Origin: Rhodospirillaceae bacterium CCH5-H10
Lineage (GTDB): Bacteria; Pseudomonadota; Alphaproteobacteria; Reyranellales; Reyranellaceae
Direction: 5' to 3'
Assembly (NCBI GenBank): GCA_001557035.1
Contig: LSKJ01000181.1
Location: forward strand, 1-48,848
DNA: 48,848 nucleotides
Shown: positions 25,037 to 34,120 of the stretch, piece after piece
Numbering within the stretch: the first letter of the stretch is position 1
Layout of the letters: each line of letters starts with the position of its first letter
Position numbers and translations under genes: made by a program
Notes under the pieces: model-generated
The model's database searches: none
Told to the model about the DNA's origin: nothing
What the model saw: only the letters and a program-made list of their open reading frames with translations

Positions 25037-26973
25037 GTGTCGTTGGCTCCCCGAAGACCGACACATTGCCCAAGCTTGTGGCGCGTAACGCCGCTACCGA
25101 TCCGGGCGGTGCGGGCATGCGTGAAAAGACGCGCGGCGTCTGGCAGACCTATACGTGGGCCGATTACCAGGGCCACGTGCAGGATTTCGCTCTCGGGCTG
25201 GCGTCGCTAGGCTTCGGGCGCGGCGACAAGCTGTCGGTGATCGGCGACAACCGTCCGCAACTCTACTTCGCCCAGCTCTCGGCACAGGCGCTGGGCGGCA
25301 TTTCAGTACCAGTCTACCAGGATTCGATCGCCTCGGAGCTGGTCTATGTGCTGAACCACGCCGAGACCTCGGTGATCGTCGCCGAAGACCAGGAGCAGGT
25401 CGACAAGGCGCTGTCGCTCAAGGACCAATTGCCCAGATTACGTTCGATTGTGTTCGATGATCCGCGCGGCATGTGGGCCTACGCCGATCCGATCCTGTGC
25501 TCGTTCGAGAGCGTGATGGAAGCGGGCAGAGCGTTCGGAAGAGCGAATCCAGATTATTGCGCCCGGGAAGTCGCCAAGGGTAAGGCCGACGATACGGCGA
25601 TGATCGCCTACACATCGGGCACAACCGGCGTGCCCAAGGGCGCCATGCTGAGCCACCGCAACATGATCGCGACGGCCGAGGCCTTCATCGAGGTGAACGA
25701 GATCAAAGGGGGTGACGACTGGCTGTCCTACCTGCCGATGGCCTGGGTCGGCGACGCAGCCTTCTCGCTCGGTATGGCGTTGGTCGCGAAGGCCACGGCG
25801 AACTGTCCGGAGAATCCAGAGACCGTGCAGCGCGACCTGCGCGAGCTTGGCCCCGACGCGGTGCTGGCGCCGCCGCGCATCTGGGAAAACATGCTGACCA
25901 CGATGCAGGTGAAGTCAGGCGACGCCTCGCCGCTCAAGCACCGCACCTTTGAGCATTTTCGTGCATTAGCCGAGCGCTGCGAACTTAAGCGGACTGATGG
26001 TAAGCCTTTGACACTTATTGAGCACATGGGCCTCGCCTTGGGTGAGATCTTTGTTTACGGGCCGGTGCGCGACCAGCTCGGGCTCCGCAACGCACGCTGG
26101 TGCTACACCGGCGGGGCGCCGCTCGGACCCGATACCTATCGGTTCTTCCGCTCCTTCGGCATCAACCTGAAGCAGATCTACGGAGCCACCGAGGCCACGG
26201 CGATGATAGCCTGCCAGGCCGACGCCGAGGCCAACCCCAATACGGTCGGCCGGCCGATGCCGCGCGTCGAGGTCAAAATCGACGACCGCGGCGAGGTCCT
26301 GCTGAAAGGCTCCAATGTCTTCAGCGGCTACTACAAGCAGGAGGACGTGACGCGGGAGACCATGACGCCGGACGGCTGGCTGAAGACCGGCGACGCCGGA
26401 TTCTTCGACAAGCAGGGCCATCTCGTCATCATCGACCGGGCCAAGGATGTCGGAAAGCTGGCCGACGGCTCGGCCTTCGCGCCACAGTTCATCGAGAACA
26501 AGCTGAAGTTCAGCCCCTTCATCCGCGAGGCCGTGGCCTTCGGCGACCAGCGGCCGTTCGTGGCGGCGATGATCGCCATCGACATGCAGACCGTCGGGAC
26601 CTGGGCCGAGAAGCGCGGCATTGCCTACACCAGCTTCATGGATCTCAGCCGCAAGCCCGAGGTGGCGACTCTGATCGGCGAGGAAATCGCCAAGGCCAAT
26701 GCCACGCTGCCGGACATGCAGCAGGCCAGGCGTTACCTGCTGCTCAACAAGGAACTCGAGGCCGACGACGCCGAGATGACACGCACCCGCAAGGTGCGCC
26801 GTAAGTTCGTGGCCGAGAAATACGCCAACGTCATCGACGCCTTTTATGGCGGCGAGAATAGCGCCGAGGTCACCGTGGAGATCACTTTTGAGGATGGTCG
26901 CAAGTCGACCATGACATCCATTATCGCCATCCACGACCTCGTATCGGCCCCGCCGGTGCGGCGGGCGGCTTGA
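25033..26973 (+). CDS. AMP-forming acyl-CoA synthetase inside the transporter operon
   Basis: A 646-residue ligase of the long-chain acyl-CoA synthetase type. YTSGTTGVPKGAMLSHRNM is the AMP-binding P-loop, QIYGATEATAMIACQ contains the adenylation motif, and GWLKTGDAGFFDKQGHLVIIDRAKDV is the hinge region. It converts a free acid to its CoA ester through an acyl-adenylate. Its ATG overlaps the livG stop, so uptake and activation are co-translated. This would trap the imported acid as a CoA thioester, entering the CoA-based pathway encoded at 39210 onward. The specific acid is not evident from the sequence. Confidence 0.9.
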   Translation: MSVVGSPKTDTLPKLVARNAATDPGGAGMREKTRGVWQTYTWADYQGHVQDFALGLASLGFGRGDKLSVIGDNRPQLYFAQLSAQALGGISVPVYQDSIASELVYVLNHAETSVIVAEDQEQVDKALSLKDQLPRLRSIVFDDPRGMWAYADPILCSFESVMEAGRAFGRANPDYCAREVAKGKADDTAMIAYTSGTTGVPKGAMLSHRNMIATAEAFIEVNEIKGGDDWLSYLPMAWVGDAAFSLGMALVAKATANCPENPETVQRDLRELGPDAVLAPPRIWENMLTTMQVKSGDASPLKHRTFEHFRALAERCELKRTDGKPLTLIEHMGLALGEIFVYGPVRDQLGLRNARWCYTGGAPLGPDTYRFFRSFGINLKQIYGATEATAMIACQADAEANPNTVGRPMPRVEVKIDDRGEVLLKGSNVFSGYYKQEDVTRETMTPDGWLKTGDAGFFDKQGHLVIIDRAKDVGKLADGSAFAPQFIENKLKFSPFIREAVAFGDQRPFVAAMIAIDMQTVGTWAEKRGIAYTSFMDLSRKPEVATLIGEEIAKANATLPDMQQARRYLLLNKELEADDAEMTRTRKVRRKFVAEKYANVIDAFYGGENSAEVTVEITFEDGRKSTMTSIIAIHDLVSAPPVRRAA

Positions 26974-26982
26974 GGAGAGGTG

Positions 26983-27879
26983 ATGTCCGAAGATCTGGAC
27001 TTTCTCTTCGCGTTGTTGCTAAACGGCGTGTCGATCGGGTTGATGTACTCGCTGATCGCGCTCGGTTTCGTGCTGGTCTACAAGGCGACCGACGCCATCA
27101 ACTTCGCCCAGGGCGAGTTCGTCATGTTGGCGGGCTTGATTGTGGCGATGATGCTTTCCATCGAAGGTATGCCACTCGCCGTGGCGGTCGCGGTGACGCT
27201 GGCCGTGATGATCGGCTTTGGCTTCGGGCTGGAGCGCGTCGTGCTGCGGCCGCTGCTCGGCCGCCCCGTCGTCGCCGTGATCATGGCGACCATCGGCCTC
27301 GCGGCCGTCCTGCGCGGCCTGGGTCCGGTCATTTTTGGCAGCGAGACGAGGGCCGTGTCGCTTCCGATCGGCGACGAACCGATCGTCCTTGGACCGGCCA
27401 GTCTGCCCCCCATTCAGGTCGCGGGTGCGATCGTGGCGATCGTCTTCTTCCTGGTGTTCAGCTGGTTCTTCAAGAAGAGCCGAATGGGCGTCGCCATGCG
27501 GGCAGTGGCCGACAATCAGCAGGTGGCGCAAGCCATGGGCATCAACGTCGAGCGCTATTTCGCGCTGGCCTGGGCGATGGCCGGAGTCGTGTCGGCCCTG
27601 GGCGGCATCGTCTGGGGCAGCATGCTGGGGGTCGACGTCCATCTGGCGCTGGTCGGCCTGAAAGTGTTTCCGGTGGTGATCCTGGGCGGCCTCGATTCGA
27701 TCGGCGGCGCGCTGGTGGGTGGCCTGATCATCGGTATCGTCGAGAGTCTCGCCGCAGGCTATCTCGACCCCTATGTCGGGGGCGGGACCAAGGACTTTGC
27801 GCCCTATGTGCTGATGATCCTCGTGCTCATGATCCGGCCCTACGGCATCTTCGGCAAGCGGAAGATCGAGCGCGTGTAA
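26983..27879 (+). CDS. livH: ABC transporter permease, LivH-type
   Basis: About 298 residues, mostly hydrophobic with around eight membrane segments. FALLLNGVSIGLMYSLIALG, VLVYKATDAINFAQGEF and the cytoplasmic loop SRMGVAMRAVADNQQVAQAMGIN (which contacts the ATPase) match LivH. GGAG lies 5-6 bases before the ATG at 26983. The gene follows the synthetase by 9 bases and precedes livM by 4 bases. Confidence 0.92.
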   Translation: MSEDLDFLFALLLNGVSIGLMYSLIALGFVLVYKATDAINFAQGEFVMLAGLIVAMMLSIEGMPLAVAVAVTLAVMIGFGFGLERVVLRPLLGRPVVAVIMATIGLAAVLRGLGPVIFGSETRAVSLPIGDEPIVLGPASLPPIQVAGAIVAIVFFLVFSWFFKKSRMGVAMRAVADNQQVAQAMGINVERYFALAWAMAGVVSALGGIVWGSMLGVDVHLALVGLKVFPVVILGGLDSIGGALVGGLIIGIVESLAAGYLDPYVGGGTKDFAPYVLMILVLMIRPYGIFGKRKIERV

Positions 27880-27883
27880 GCCC

Positions 27884-28951
27884 ATGTTTCATCGCGAGTC
27901 AGGAGTCTTCAAAACGACATATCGCGCCGACATGGCGCTCTATCCGCTGCCGATCGCCAAGTGGACGGTGATGGCGCTGGCCCTGATCTTCGTCGTGATC
28001 GTGCCGCTTACGGTCCACGAATACTACCTCTCGATCCTCAATCTCATCTTCATCGCCATCGTCGGCGCGCTCGGGCTCAACATTCTCGTGGGCTATACCG
28101 GGCAGATCTCGATCGGCCACGCCGCCTTCATGTCGGTCGGCGCCTATACCGCGGCCAATCTCGCCGTCAGGCTCGACCTGCCGTTCTGGATCACGTTGCC
28201 GGCGGGCGGGCTGATGGCGGCAGCGATCGGCGTCATCGTCGGCATGCCGAGCCTGCGCATCAAAGGCCTCTATCTCGCGATCGCCACTCTGGCCGGCCAG
28301 CTCATCATCGAATGGACCATCAACCACGTGCCGGCCATCTCGGGCGGCGCACAGGCCTCGATCCAGGTCGACCGGCCGAGCCTCTTCGGCTTCAGCTTCA
28401 ATACGCAGGGCAGTCTTTACTTCTTCCTGCTGTTCTTCGCCGTGCTCGCCATCGTGGGGACGCTCAACCTGGTGCGCAGCCGCATCGGCCGGGCGTTCGT
28501 GGCGGTGCGGGACCAGGACATCGCAGCCGAGATCATCGGCATCGACATCTATCGCTACAAGCTGCTGGCGTTCGCGATCTCGTCCTTCTACGCCGGCGTT
28601 TGCGGGGTGCTCTACACCTACTATTTCGGCATCGCCAACTACGAGCAGTTCCAGCTCATCGTCTCGATCGACTACCTCGCCATGATCATCATCGGCGGGC
28701 TGGGCTCGGTGCTGGGATCGATCCTGGGAGCGGTGTTCGTCACCTTGCTGCCGATCGTGATCCGTATTCTGATGGAGGACGTCGGAGCGCTGTTCTTCAC
28801 CAGCGCCGAAATGGCGAACGTCATCTCCGGCCTGCGGCTCGGTGTATTCGGCGGCCTGATCATCTTTTTCCTGATCGTCGAGCCCGAGGGGCTCAACCGA
28901 TTGTGGCGGAATATCCGGAGCTATTTCCGGGTCTGGCCCTTCTCCTACTAG
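27884..28951 (+). CDS. livM: ABC transporter permease, LivM-type
   Basis: A 355-residue permease with around nine to ten hydrophobic segments. GLNILVGYTGQISIGHAAFMSVGAYTAA and the coupling loop SRIGRAFVAVRDQDIAAEIIGIDIYRYKL are signatures of LivM. The ATG at 27884 lacks a strong ribosome binding site, and a later ATG at 27932 (MALYPLPIAKW) is a possible alternative. The extra hydrophilic N-terminal stretch is otherwise unremarkable. Confidence 0.9.
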   Translation: MFHRESGVFKTTYRADMALYPLPIAKWTVMALALIFVVIVPLTVHEYYLSILNLIFIAIVGALGLNILVGYTGQISIGHAAFMSVGAYTAANLAVRLDLPFWITLPAGGLMAAAIGVIVGMPSLRIKGLYLAIATLAGQLIIEWTINHVPAISGGAQASIQVDRPSLFGFSFNTQGSLYFFLLFFAVLAIVGTLNLVRSRIGRAFVAVRDQDIAAEIIGIDIYRYKLLAFAISSFYAGVCGVLYTYYFGIANYEQFQLIVSIDYLAMIIIGGLGSVLGSILGAVFVTLLPIVIRILMEDVGALFFTSAEMANVISGLRLGVFGGLIIFFLIVEPEGLNRLWRNIRSYFRVWPFSY

Positions 28952-28986
28952 AGCGGGGCGTTACGGCGAAGCGAAGGGAGGAACCC

Positions 28987-30237
28987 ATGACGAGGTTCGT
29001 TAGGAGTTGGCTGGGTATCGCGGCGACCACTGCGACCCTGGCATTCGGCGGAGGCCAGGCCTCAGCGCAGAAGGAACTGGTCTTCGGCCTGCAGTGCGAC
29101 CGGACAGGCCCGACGGCGACTGTCGGCGTGAATTTGTGCCCCGGCTATCACGACTACATCGCGCTGGTGAACAGTAAGGGCGGCGTCGAGGGCTTCAAGA
29201 TCAAGGTCCTCGAGATCGACAATGAGTACAAGGTGCCGCCCGCGATGGAGGCACATGAGCGTTTCAAGAAGGAGGGCGCGGTTCTCGAGGGCCTCTTCGG
29301 CACCGCCTCGACCATGGCGTTGACCAAGAAGCTGGAGGAGGACAAGATTCTCGGTACGTCGCCCGGCTTCGGCACGGCCTCGTCCGCTGACGGCAAGCGC
29401 TTCCCCTACACGTTCCCGATCGCGGCCAGCTACTGGTCGCAGGCCGGTGCTGCGGTGGCCTTCGCCAAGGAAAGGCTTGGCGGCAGCCTCAAGGGCAAGA
29501 AGATCGCCTATCTCTTCTACGACAACCCAGCGGGCAAGGAACCGCTACCCATTCTCGAGGACCTCGTGAAGTCCGAAGGCTTCGAAATGCGCACTTTTGC
29601 GGTGCCGGCGCCGGGCGTCGAGATGGGTGCCCAGATCCTCGACATCACCAGCCGCTTCAAGCCGGATTTCATCATCACCCATCTGTTCGGACGCTCGCCA
29701 TCGGTCTCCATCAAGGAACTGAAGGGTAAGGGTTTCCCACTCAGCAAAGTGGTGGCGTTCGTGTGGGGCAGCGCCGAGGCCGACATCATCGCGGCCGGCG
29801 GCATGGGTGTGGCCGAAGGTTACAATGGTATCCAGTTTGCAGGCGTTGGCAAGGACTTCCAAGTCATCAAGGACATCGAGGCGATGTACAAGGCACAAGG
29901 CAAACCCCTGCCGAAGGAATTGGACTCGACCGTCTACTATAATCGCGGCGTCTTCATGGCAGCGCTGCATACCGAGGCCGTGCGCAACGCCATCAAGGCC
30001 AAGGGCGGGGCGGCGCCGACCTCGGAAGAGGTCAAGAAGGGTATGGAGTCGATCAAGGGCTTCACGCTCGGCGGCTTGGTGCCGCCAATGGAGATCACGC
30101 CGACCGACCACGAGGGCGGTGGCTGGGTCCAGATCTGGACAGTCAAGGGTGGCAAGCTCGTGAAGTCCAAAGACTGGTTCCAAGGCTTCCGGCCCGTAAT
30201 CCAGAAGCATCTCGAGGCAGAAGCCAAGAAATCCTAA
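28987..30237 (+). CDS. livK: Periplasmic substrate-binding protein, LivK-type
   Basis: A 416-residue binding protein from the ATG at 28987 with AGGGAGGA upstream. The longer open frame to 27961 overlaps livM and is ruled out. MTRFVRSWLGIAATTATLAFGGGQASAQ is a typical signal peptide cleaved after ASAQ or just before KELVFG. The mature part begins with the type I fold (LQCDRTGPTATVGVNLCPGYHDYIALVN). It would set the transporter's specificity. The aromatic and glycine-rich ligand residues do not reveal the ligand. It is followed by a strong hairpin that may stabilise its mRNA. Confidence 0.9.
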   Translation: MTRFVRSWLGIAATTATLAFGGGQASAQKELVFGLQCDRTGPTATVGVNLCPGYHDYIALVNSKGGVEGFKIKVLEIDNEYKVPPAMEAHERFKKEGAVLEGLFGTASTMALTKKLEEDKILGTSPGFGTASSADGKRFPYTFPIAASYWSQAGAAVAFAKERLGGSLKGKKIAYLFYDNPAGKEPLPILEDLVKSEGFEMRTFAVPAPGVEMGAQILDITSRFKPDFIITHLFGRSPSVSIKELKGKGFPLSKVVAFVWGSAEADIIAAGGMGVAEGYNGIQFAGVGKDFQVIKDIEAMYKAQGKPLPKELDSTVYYNRGVFMAALHTEAVRNAIKAKGGAAPTSEEVKKGMESIKGFTLGGLVPPMEITPTDHEGGGWVQIWTVKGGKLVKSKDWFQGFRPVIQKHLEAEAKKS

Positions 30238-30247
30238 ACGAACGGGC

Positions 30248-30269
30248 GGGCGGCGAGCAATCGCCGCCC
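30248..30269 (+). other. Perfect 9-bp RNA hairpin with GCAA loop between livK and livF
   Basis: GGGCGGCGA (30248-30256), loop GCAA, TCGCCGCCC (30261-30269). A 9-bp GC stem capped by a GNRA tetraloop is very stable. There is no T-run, so it is not a simple terminator. Such hairpins after binding-protein genes commonly protect that part of the message and lower expression of the next gene. Confidence 0.7.
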
Positions 30270-30277
30270 GACATCCC

Positions 30278-31072
30278 ATGCTGGCAATCAACAACATCGA
30301 AGTCGTCTACGACCGCGTAATCCTCGTCCTCAAGGGCGTGTCGATCGACGTGCGCGAAGGCGCCATCACGACCCTGCTGGGTGCCAACGGCGCCGGCAAG
30401 ACGACGACACTCAAGGCGATCTCTGGCGTCCTGCACAGCGAGCGCGGCGAGGTCACCAAGGGCACGATCCAGATCGGCGACCGTCGCATCGACGGCATGC
30501 GCGCCCACGATGTCACGCGGCTGGGGCTCGCGCAGGTATTCGAGGGGAGGCGGGTGTTCGAACACCTGACCACGGAAGAAAACCTGATCGCCGGCGGCCA
30601 TGTCCAGAAGGATGGCAGCGCGGTGAAGCAGGGGATCGAGCTGGTCTACACGTATTTTCCGCGGCTGAGGGAGCGACGGCACCAGCAGTCCGGCTACCTG
30701 TCGGGCGGCGAGCAGCAAATGCTGGCGATCGGCCGGGCGCTGATGAGCCGGCCCAAGGTCGTCCTGTTGGACGAGCCGTCGCTCGGCCTGGCGCCCATGC
30801 TGGTCGAGGAGATTTTCGGCATCGTCGACCGGCTGGTGAAGCAGGAAAAGCTCTCTGTCCTCCTGGTCGAGCAGAACGCCACCATGGCGCTGGCCGTGGC
30901 GGACCACGGCTACGTCATGGAAAACGGCCGCATCGTGCTGGAGGGGCCGGGCGACAAATTGCGCGACAACTCCGACATCAAGGAATTCTACCTTGGCCTG
31001 AACGAAGGCGGCGCGCGCAAATCCTACCGCGACACCAAGCATTACAAGAGGCGCAAGCGCTGGCTGTCGTGA
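30278..31072 (+). CDS. livF: ABC transporter ATP-binding protein, LivF-type
   Basis: A 264-residue ATPase. GANGAGKTT (Walker A), YLSGGEQQMLAIGRALMSRPK (signature), VVLLDEPSLGLAP (Walker B) and the LVEQNATMAL switch are intact. It is longer than typical LivF by about 20 residues because of a basic C-terminal tail (GARKSYRDTKHYKRRKRW). It follows the hairpin after livK and closes the operon. No terminator is visible before the convergent TetR gene. Confidence 0.9.
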   Translation: MLAINNIEVVYDRVILVLKGVSIDVREGAITTLLGANGAGKTTTLKAISGVLHSERGEVTKGTIQIGDRRIDGMRAHDVTRLGLAQVFEGRRVFEHLTTEENLIAGGHVQKDGSAVKQGIELVYTYFPRLRERRHQQSGYLSGGEQQMLAIGRALMSRPKVVLLDEPSLGLAPMLVEEIFGIVDRLVKQEKLSVLLVEQNATMALAVADHGYVMENGRIVLEGPGDKLRDNSDIKEFYLGLNEGGARKSYRDTKHYKRRKRWLS

Positions 31073-31168
31073 CATTCTGTTGCGCGTTGTGAAAGTCTTA
31101 GACGACGGACAACGGGACCCTTGAACGCGAAGTGCCAAGTCAATGCAAGATACCGTGGGCCCAATCGC

Positions 31169-31843
31169 TCAGGAACGAGCGCGCCGCCCTCTCGAGGAGT
31201 TTTCGAGCTGATCATCGCTCAATCCAACACCCTTTAAGACGACTTCGCAGAATTTCAGAGCTAGCTCGGGAATAGGCATACGGTCTGATCGATACCATGT
31301 AACCGCCCAGTTCATTGAACCGAGAAGCATCAAACGCAGAATGGTCAGGTCCACATTCTTGCGAATCTCTCCTGAGCGCTGTCCTTCGGAAAGAAGCTGC
31401 CCCCAGTATTCGCCATAGGCGGTACGAAGCTTCCGATTCTGGCGTTTCACAGCCGGGGGCGCCTGCTCGAACACGCGTATGTTCGCCGATGTATAGTCGC
31501 CTTGCTGCAAAAGCATCGTAAGGTGAGCCGTCACCGCGGCCTCGAGCTTTTCGCTGAATGCAGAGGAAGCGGGCAGGGACCCGATGGCGAGACGGGCAGC
31601 GGAAAACACTCGAGTTATACCTACATCGAGCACTTCCTGCAGGATGTCGTCCTTTGACTCGAAGTAATAGTAGATGCTACCGCCTTGCATTCCTGCAGTC
31701 ATCGCAATGTCGTTAATGGTCGTCCCAGCATATCCGTTGAGACTGAATGCACGTGCTGCTGCATCAAGGATGCGCTGCTTGGTGATCGCCGATTTCGGAT
31801 GGGACACACGACGAGACCGGGCCGATACTCCTTGACTCACCAA
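31169..31843 (-). CDS. TetR-family transcriptional regulator
   Basis: A 224-residue regulator. TKQRILDAAARAFSLNGYAGTTINDIAMTAGM and GGSIYYYFESKDDILQEVLD form the standard TetR DNA-binding domain (residues about 21-72). The C-terminal ligand domain ends with a basic tail. The start is either the TTG at 31843 or the GTG at 31840, and the ribosome binding site is unclear. It converges on the liv operon and lies opposite the genes from 32893. It is the most likely local regulator of the transporter or the acyl-CoA dehydrogenase genes, responding to a CoA ester or free acid. Confidence 0.87.
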   Translation of the reverse strand: MVSQGVSARSRRVSHPKSAITKQRILDAAARAFSLNGYAGTTINDIAMTAGMQGGSIYYYFESKDDILQEVLDVGITRVFSAARLAIGSLPASSAFSEKLEAAVTAHLTMLLQQGDYTSANIRVFEQAPPAVKRQNRKLRTAYGEYWGQLLSEGQRSGEIRKNVDLTILRLMLLGSMNWAVTWYRSDRMPIPELALKFCEVVLKGVGLSDDQLENSSRGRRARS

Positions 31844-32220
31844 AAACCCCCATTTGGAGCCAGCATGGATTGGCTCAAACGCAACAAGACTGCGGCATTT
31901 GCCGCCAGATTAGGCTGGCGATGCCCCATTTTGGAAACGTCATAATACCCATGCGCGGCCTAAATGATAAGACCGCCATTGTCGCGATGGTACAAAACGT
32001 TGGCAGCACAATTTAGGACGTCCTGCTCTTGACTCGCTGATATGGCGTGCCTAGCGTTCCTAATGATCATTCGAAATTGGCGCACTTCCGGGATTTCGAC
32101 TTCCGCGTGTCTCAAGCTGTGTAGATCCTCGAACCCACTATTCCGCTATGTGACGGTGGCCAAGTAAAGATCTGCGAGTTAACCCCTCCGAGAACACGTC
32201 ACGATCGATCCTAGAGGTAC
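31844..32220. other. Gene-free stretch after the TetR gene
   Basis: About 375 bases without a credible gene. It contains the 10-bp palindrome AATGATCATT at 32062-32071, which could be part of a TetR operator. No other structure was recognised. It ends at the broken luciferase-like fragment. Confidence 0.4.
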
Positions 32221-32730
32221 ATGCGTCTTTCAAATCACTTGCCGGTCGATATCTGGATGCCGATCGCAAGCGGCAGGACCATCGACATGATGGCCCGCTA
32301 TGGTCTCAAGGCCATGGTGACGCTGAACGGCGAGAAGATCCTCGACGACGTCGTGAGCGAATATCACGCCGCCTGTGCCCGCCACGGTCGGCCCAAGCAG
32401 CTCGGCGAGGATATGATCTGGGGCGCCGGACTGTATCTCGCCGGCAGCCAGGAGGAGGCGATCCGCCGTGTCGAGCCGGCACATGACGAGCGCGCGCCTT
32501 CGACGATCCCCTCGATCCGCGACGGCGTGAAGCAAAAGGCTTGGTTCTGTGGCCCGCCGGCCGAGGTCATCGAGGGGATCAAGTCGATCGAAGCCAAGTA
32601 CCCCGGGCTCGAGGATTTCATGATCCACTGGGCCGAAGGATTGTCGCCGGCCGAGTTTACGGAGCAACTGCGTTGGTTCGCGCGCGATGTCATGCCGGCG
32701 TTCGGGGAAGCGAGACTTGCTGCGGAGTAG
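32221..32730 (+). pseudogene. C-terminal fragment of an LLM-class flavin oxidoreductase
   Basis: The frame gives 169 residues that match only the C-terminal half of luciferase-like monooxygenases. IWMPIASGRTIDMMARYGLKAM, GAGLYLAGSQEEAIRRVEPAHDER and EQLRWFARDVMPAFGEA are family motifs, but the N-terminal flavin-binding half is missing and the first ten codons look unrelated. HDERAPSTIPSIRDG may mark a further small deletion. No ribosome binding site of note precedes the ATG. It is GC-rich compared with its flanks, so it is probably a relic of a rearrangement. Confidence 0.72.
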
Positions 32731-32892
32731 CGCGACACAGGGAAGGGCACCATGCAGCGCCGCGTTCCCGCCGTCCCTGGATAGCATCTCGCCTTCATGG
32801 CGCCCTCGCGAACGTGAGTTCATTGCGGAACGTCGGGGGCACGGTCTTGCGACCGGGATGCCTGCTCGGTCGACAATTGTGACGTCGGTTGT

Positions 32893-34047
32893 ATGGTTTA
32901 TTGCCTAACAGACGAACAGCGCCAAGTGCAGGAACTCGTGCGACGCGTGGCGCGCGAGCGAATTGCGGCGCGCGCCCAAGAGATCGACGCCAAAGGCGAG
33001 TACCCGCAGGACATGTTTGATCTGCTACGTGAGCTTGGCTTGTTCACGTTGCCGTTTCCGGTGGACTACGGTGGCATGAATAGCGTGCTGGCTGCTTGCT
33101 TGGCTATCGAGGAACTCGGCCGAGTCTGCTACAACACTGCCTATTTATTGTTGGTTCAATGGGTGCCGTTCGGTGCAATCCTGGCGGGTGGCGACGACGC
33201 GCAGAAGCAACGATATCTACCGGGCTTGGCGACGGGAGAACTCCGAGGTGCGATCTCGGTCACCGAATCTCAGAGTGGCTCCGATGTCGCTGGTATCAGG
33301 ACGCGGGCGAAGCGCGACGGGGTAGGCTATCGGCTGACCGGCTCCAAGCTCTGGTGCACAAACGCCGGTGTTGCTGACTTCGTGGTCGTCGCTGCGAAGA
33401 CAGGTGAGGCCGACGCGCCGGGCAGTATCAACCTGTTCATCGTGCCGAAAGACACACCCGGCTTTACGGTCGGCCGCAAGGAGGACAAGCTCGGCGCGCG
33501 CGGCGTCCCTTCCTATGCGTTGTACTTAGAGGACGCCTACGTTCCGGAAGAAAACCGGCTTGGCGTGGAAGGCAAAGGCTTCAAGATTGTAATGGAGACC
33601 TTTAACCACTCCCGGCCGATCATCGGTGCCCGCGGCGTCGGTTTGGCTCAAGGTGCCATGGATCATGCGATCACTTTTATCCGCGATCGCCGTGCGTTCG
33701 GCCAGCAAGTTGGTGACTTTCAGGGTGTGCGCTGGATGATCGCGGACATGGCGATACAGATCGAGGCATCGCGCCAGTTGGTATACCGGGCGGCGTCCGC
33801 CGTCGACTCTGGCCTGGGCGGTAGTGCTCTAGCGACCATGGCCGCAATCGCGAAGTGCCACGCCAGCGACACCGCGATGCGTGTTGCCACCGATGCTGTA
33901 CAACTCTTCGGCGCGGCCGGCATTTCCAACGAGTTTCCAATCAACCGTTACTTTAGAGACGCCAAGGTGCTGCAGATCGTCGAAGGCACCAACCAGATTC
34001 AGCGCAATATCATTGCGCGCAACGTCATGAGCCAAGCGCCAGAGTAA
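32893..34047 (+). CDS. Acyl-CoA dehydrogenase
   Basis: A 384-residue FAD-dependent enzyme that introduces an alpha-beta double bond into an acyl-CoA. LTDEQRQVQELVRRVARERI opens the helical N-terminal domain. AISVTESQSGSDVAGIRTRA is the FAD-contact region, FGQQVGDFQGVRWMIADMA is in the C-terminal domain, and LQIVEGTNQIQRNIIARN carries the catalytic glutamate. All parts are present and the length is standard. No strong ribosome binding site precedes the ATG. It is 74 bases upstream of the zinc alcohol dehydrogenase gene, probably co-transcribed. Confidence 0.9.
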   Translation: MVYCLTDEQRQVQELVRRVARERIAARAQEIDAKGEYPQDMFDLLRELGLFTLPFPVDYGGMNSVLAACLAIEELGRVCYNTAYLLLVQWVPFGAILAGGDDAQKQRYLPGLATGELRGAISVTESQSGSDVAGIRTRAKRDGVGYRLTGSKLWCTNAGVADFVVVAAKTGEADAPGSINLFIVPKDTPGFTVGRKEDKLGARGVPSYALYLEDAYVPEENRLGVEGKGFKIVMETFNHSRPIIGARGVGLAQGAMDHAITFIRDRRAFGQQVGDFQGVRWMIADMAIQIEASRQLVYRAASAVDSGLGGSALATMAAIAKCHASDTAMRVATDAVQLFGAAGISNEFPINRYFRDAKVLQIVEGTNQIQRNIIARNVMSQAPE

Positions 34048-34120
34048 CGAAGCTTCGATGCACGGGCGGTGATCGTCGACGACGCGCACGGAACAAATAC
34101 AAGCGTTATGGAGGAGCGAA

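Noticed and set aside
26100..26804. Long open frame inside the acyl-CoA synthetase gene
   Set aside because: It is a shifted frame of a strongly conserved gene in GC-rich DNA and has no family motif.
32221..32730. Functional short luciferase-like gene
   Set aside because: It lacks the N-terminal half needed for flavin binding, so it is treated as a fragment.
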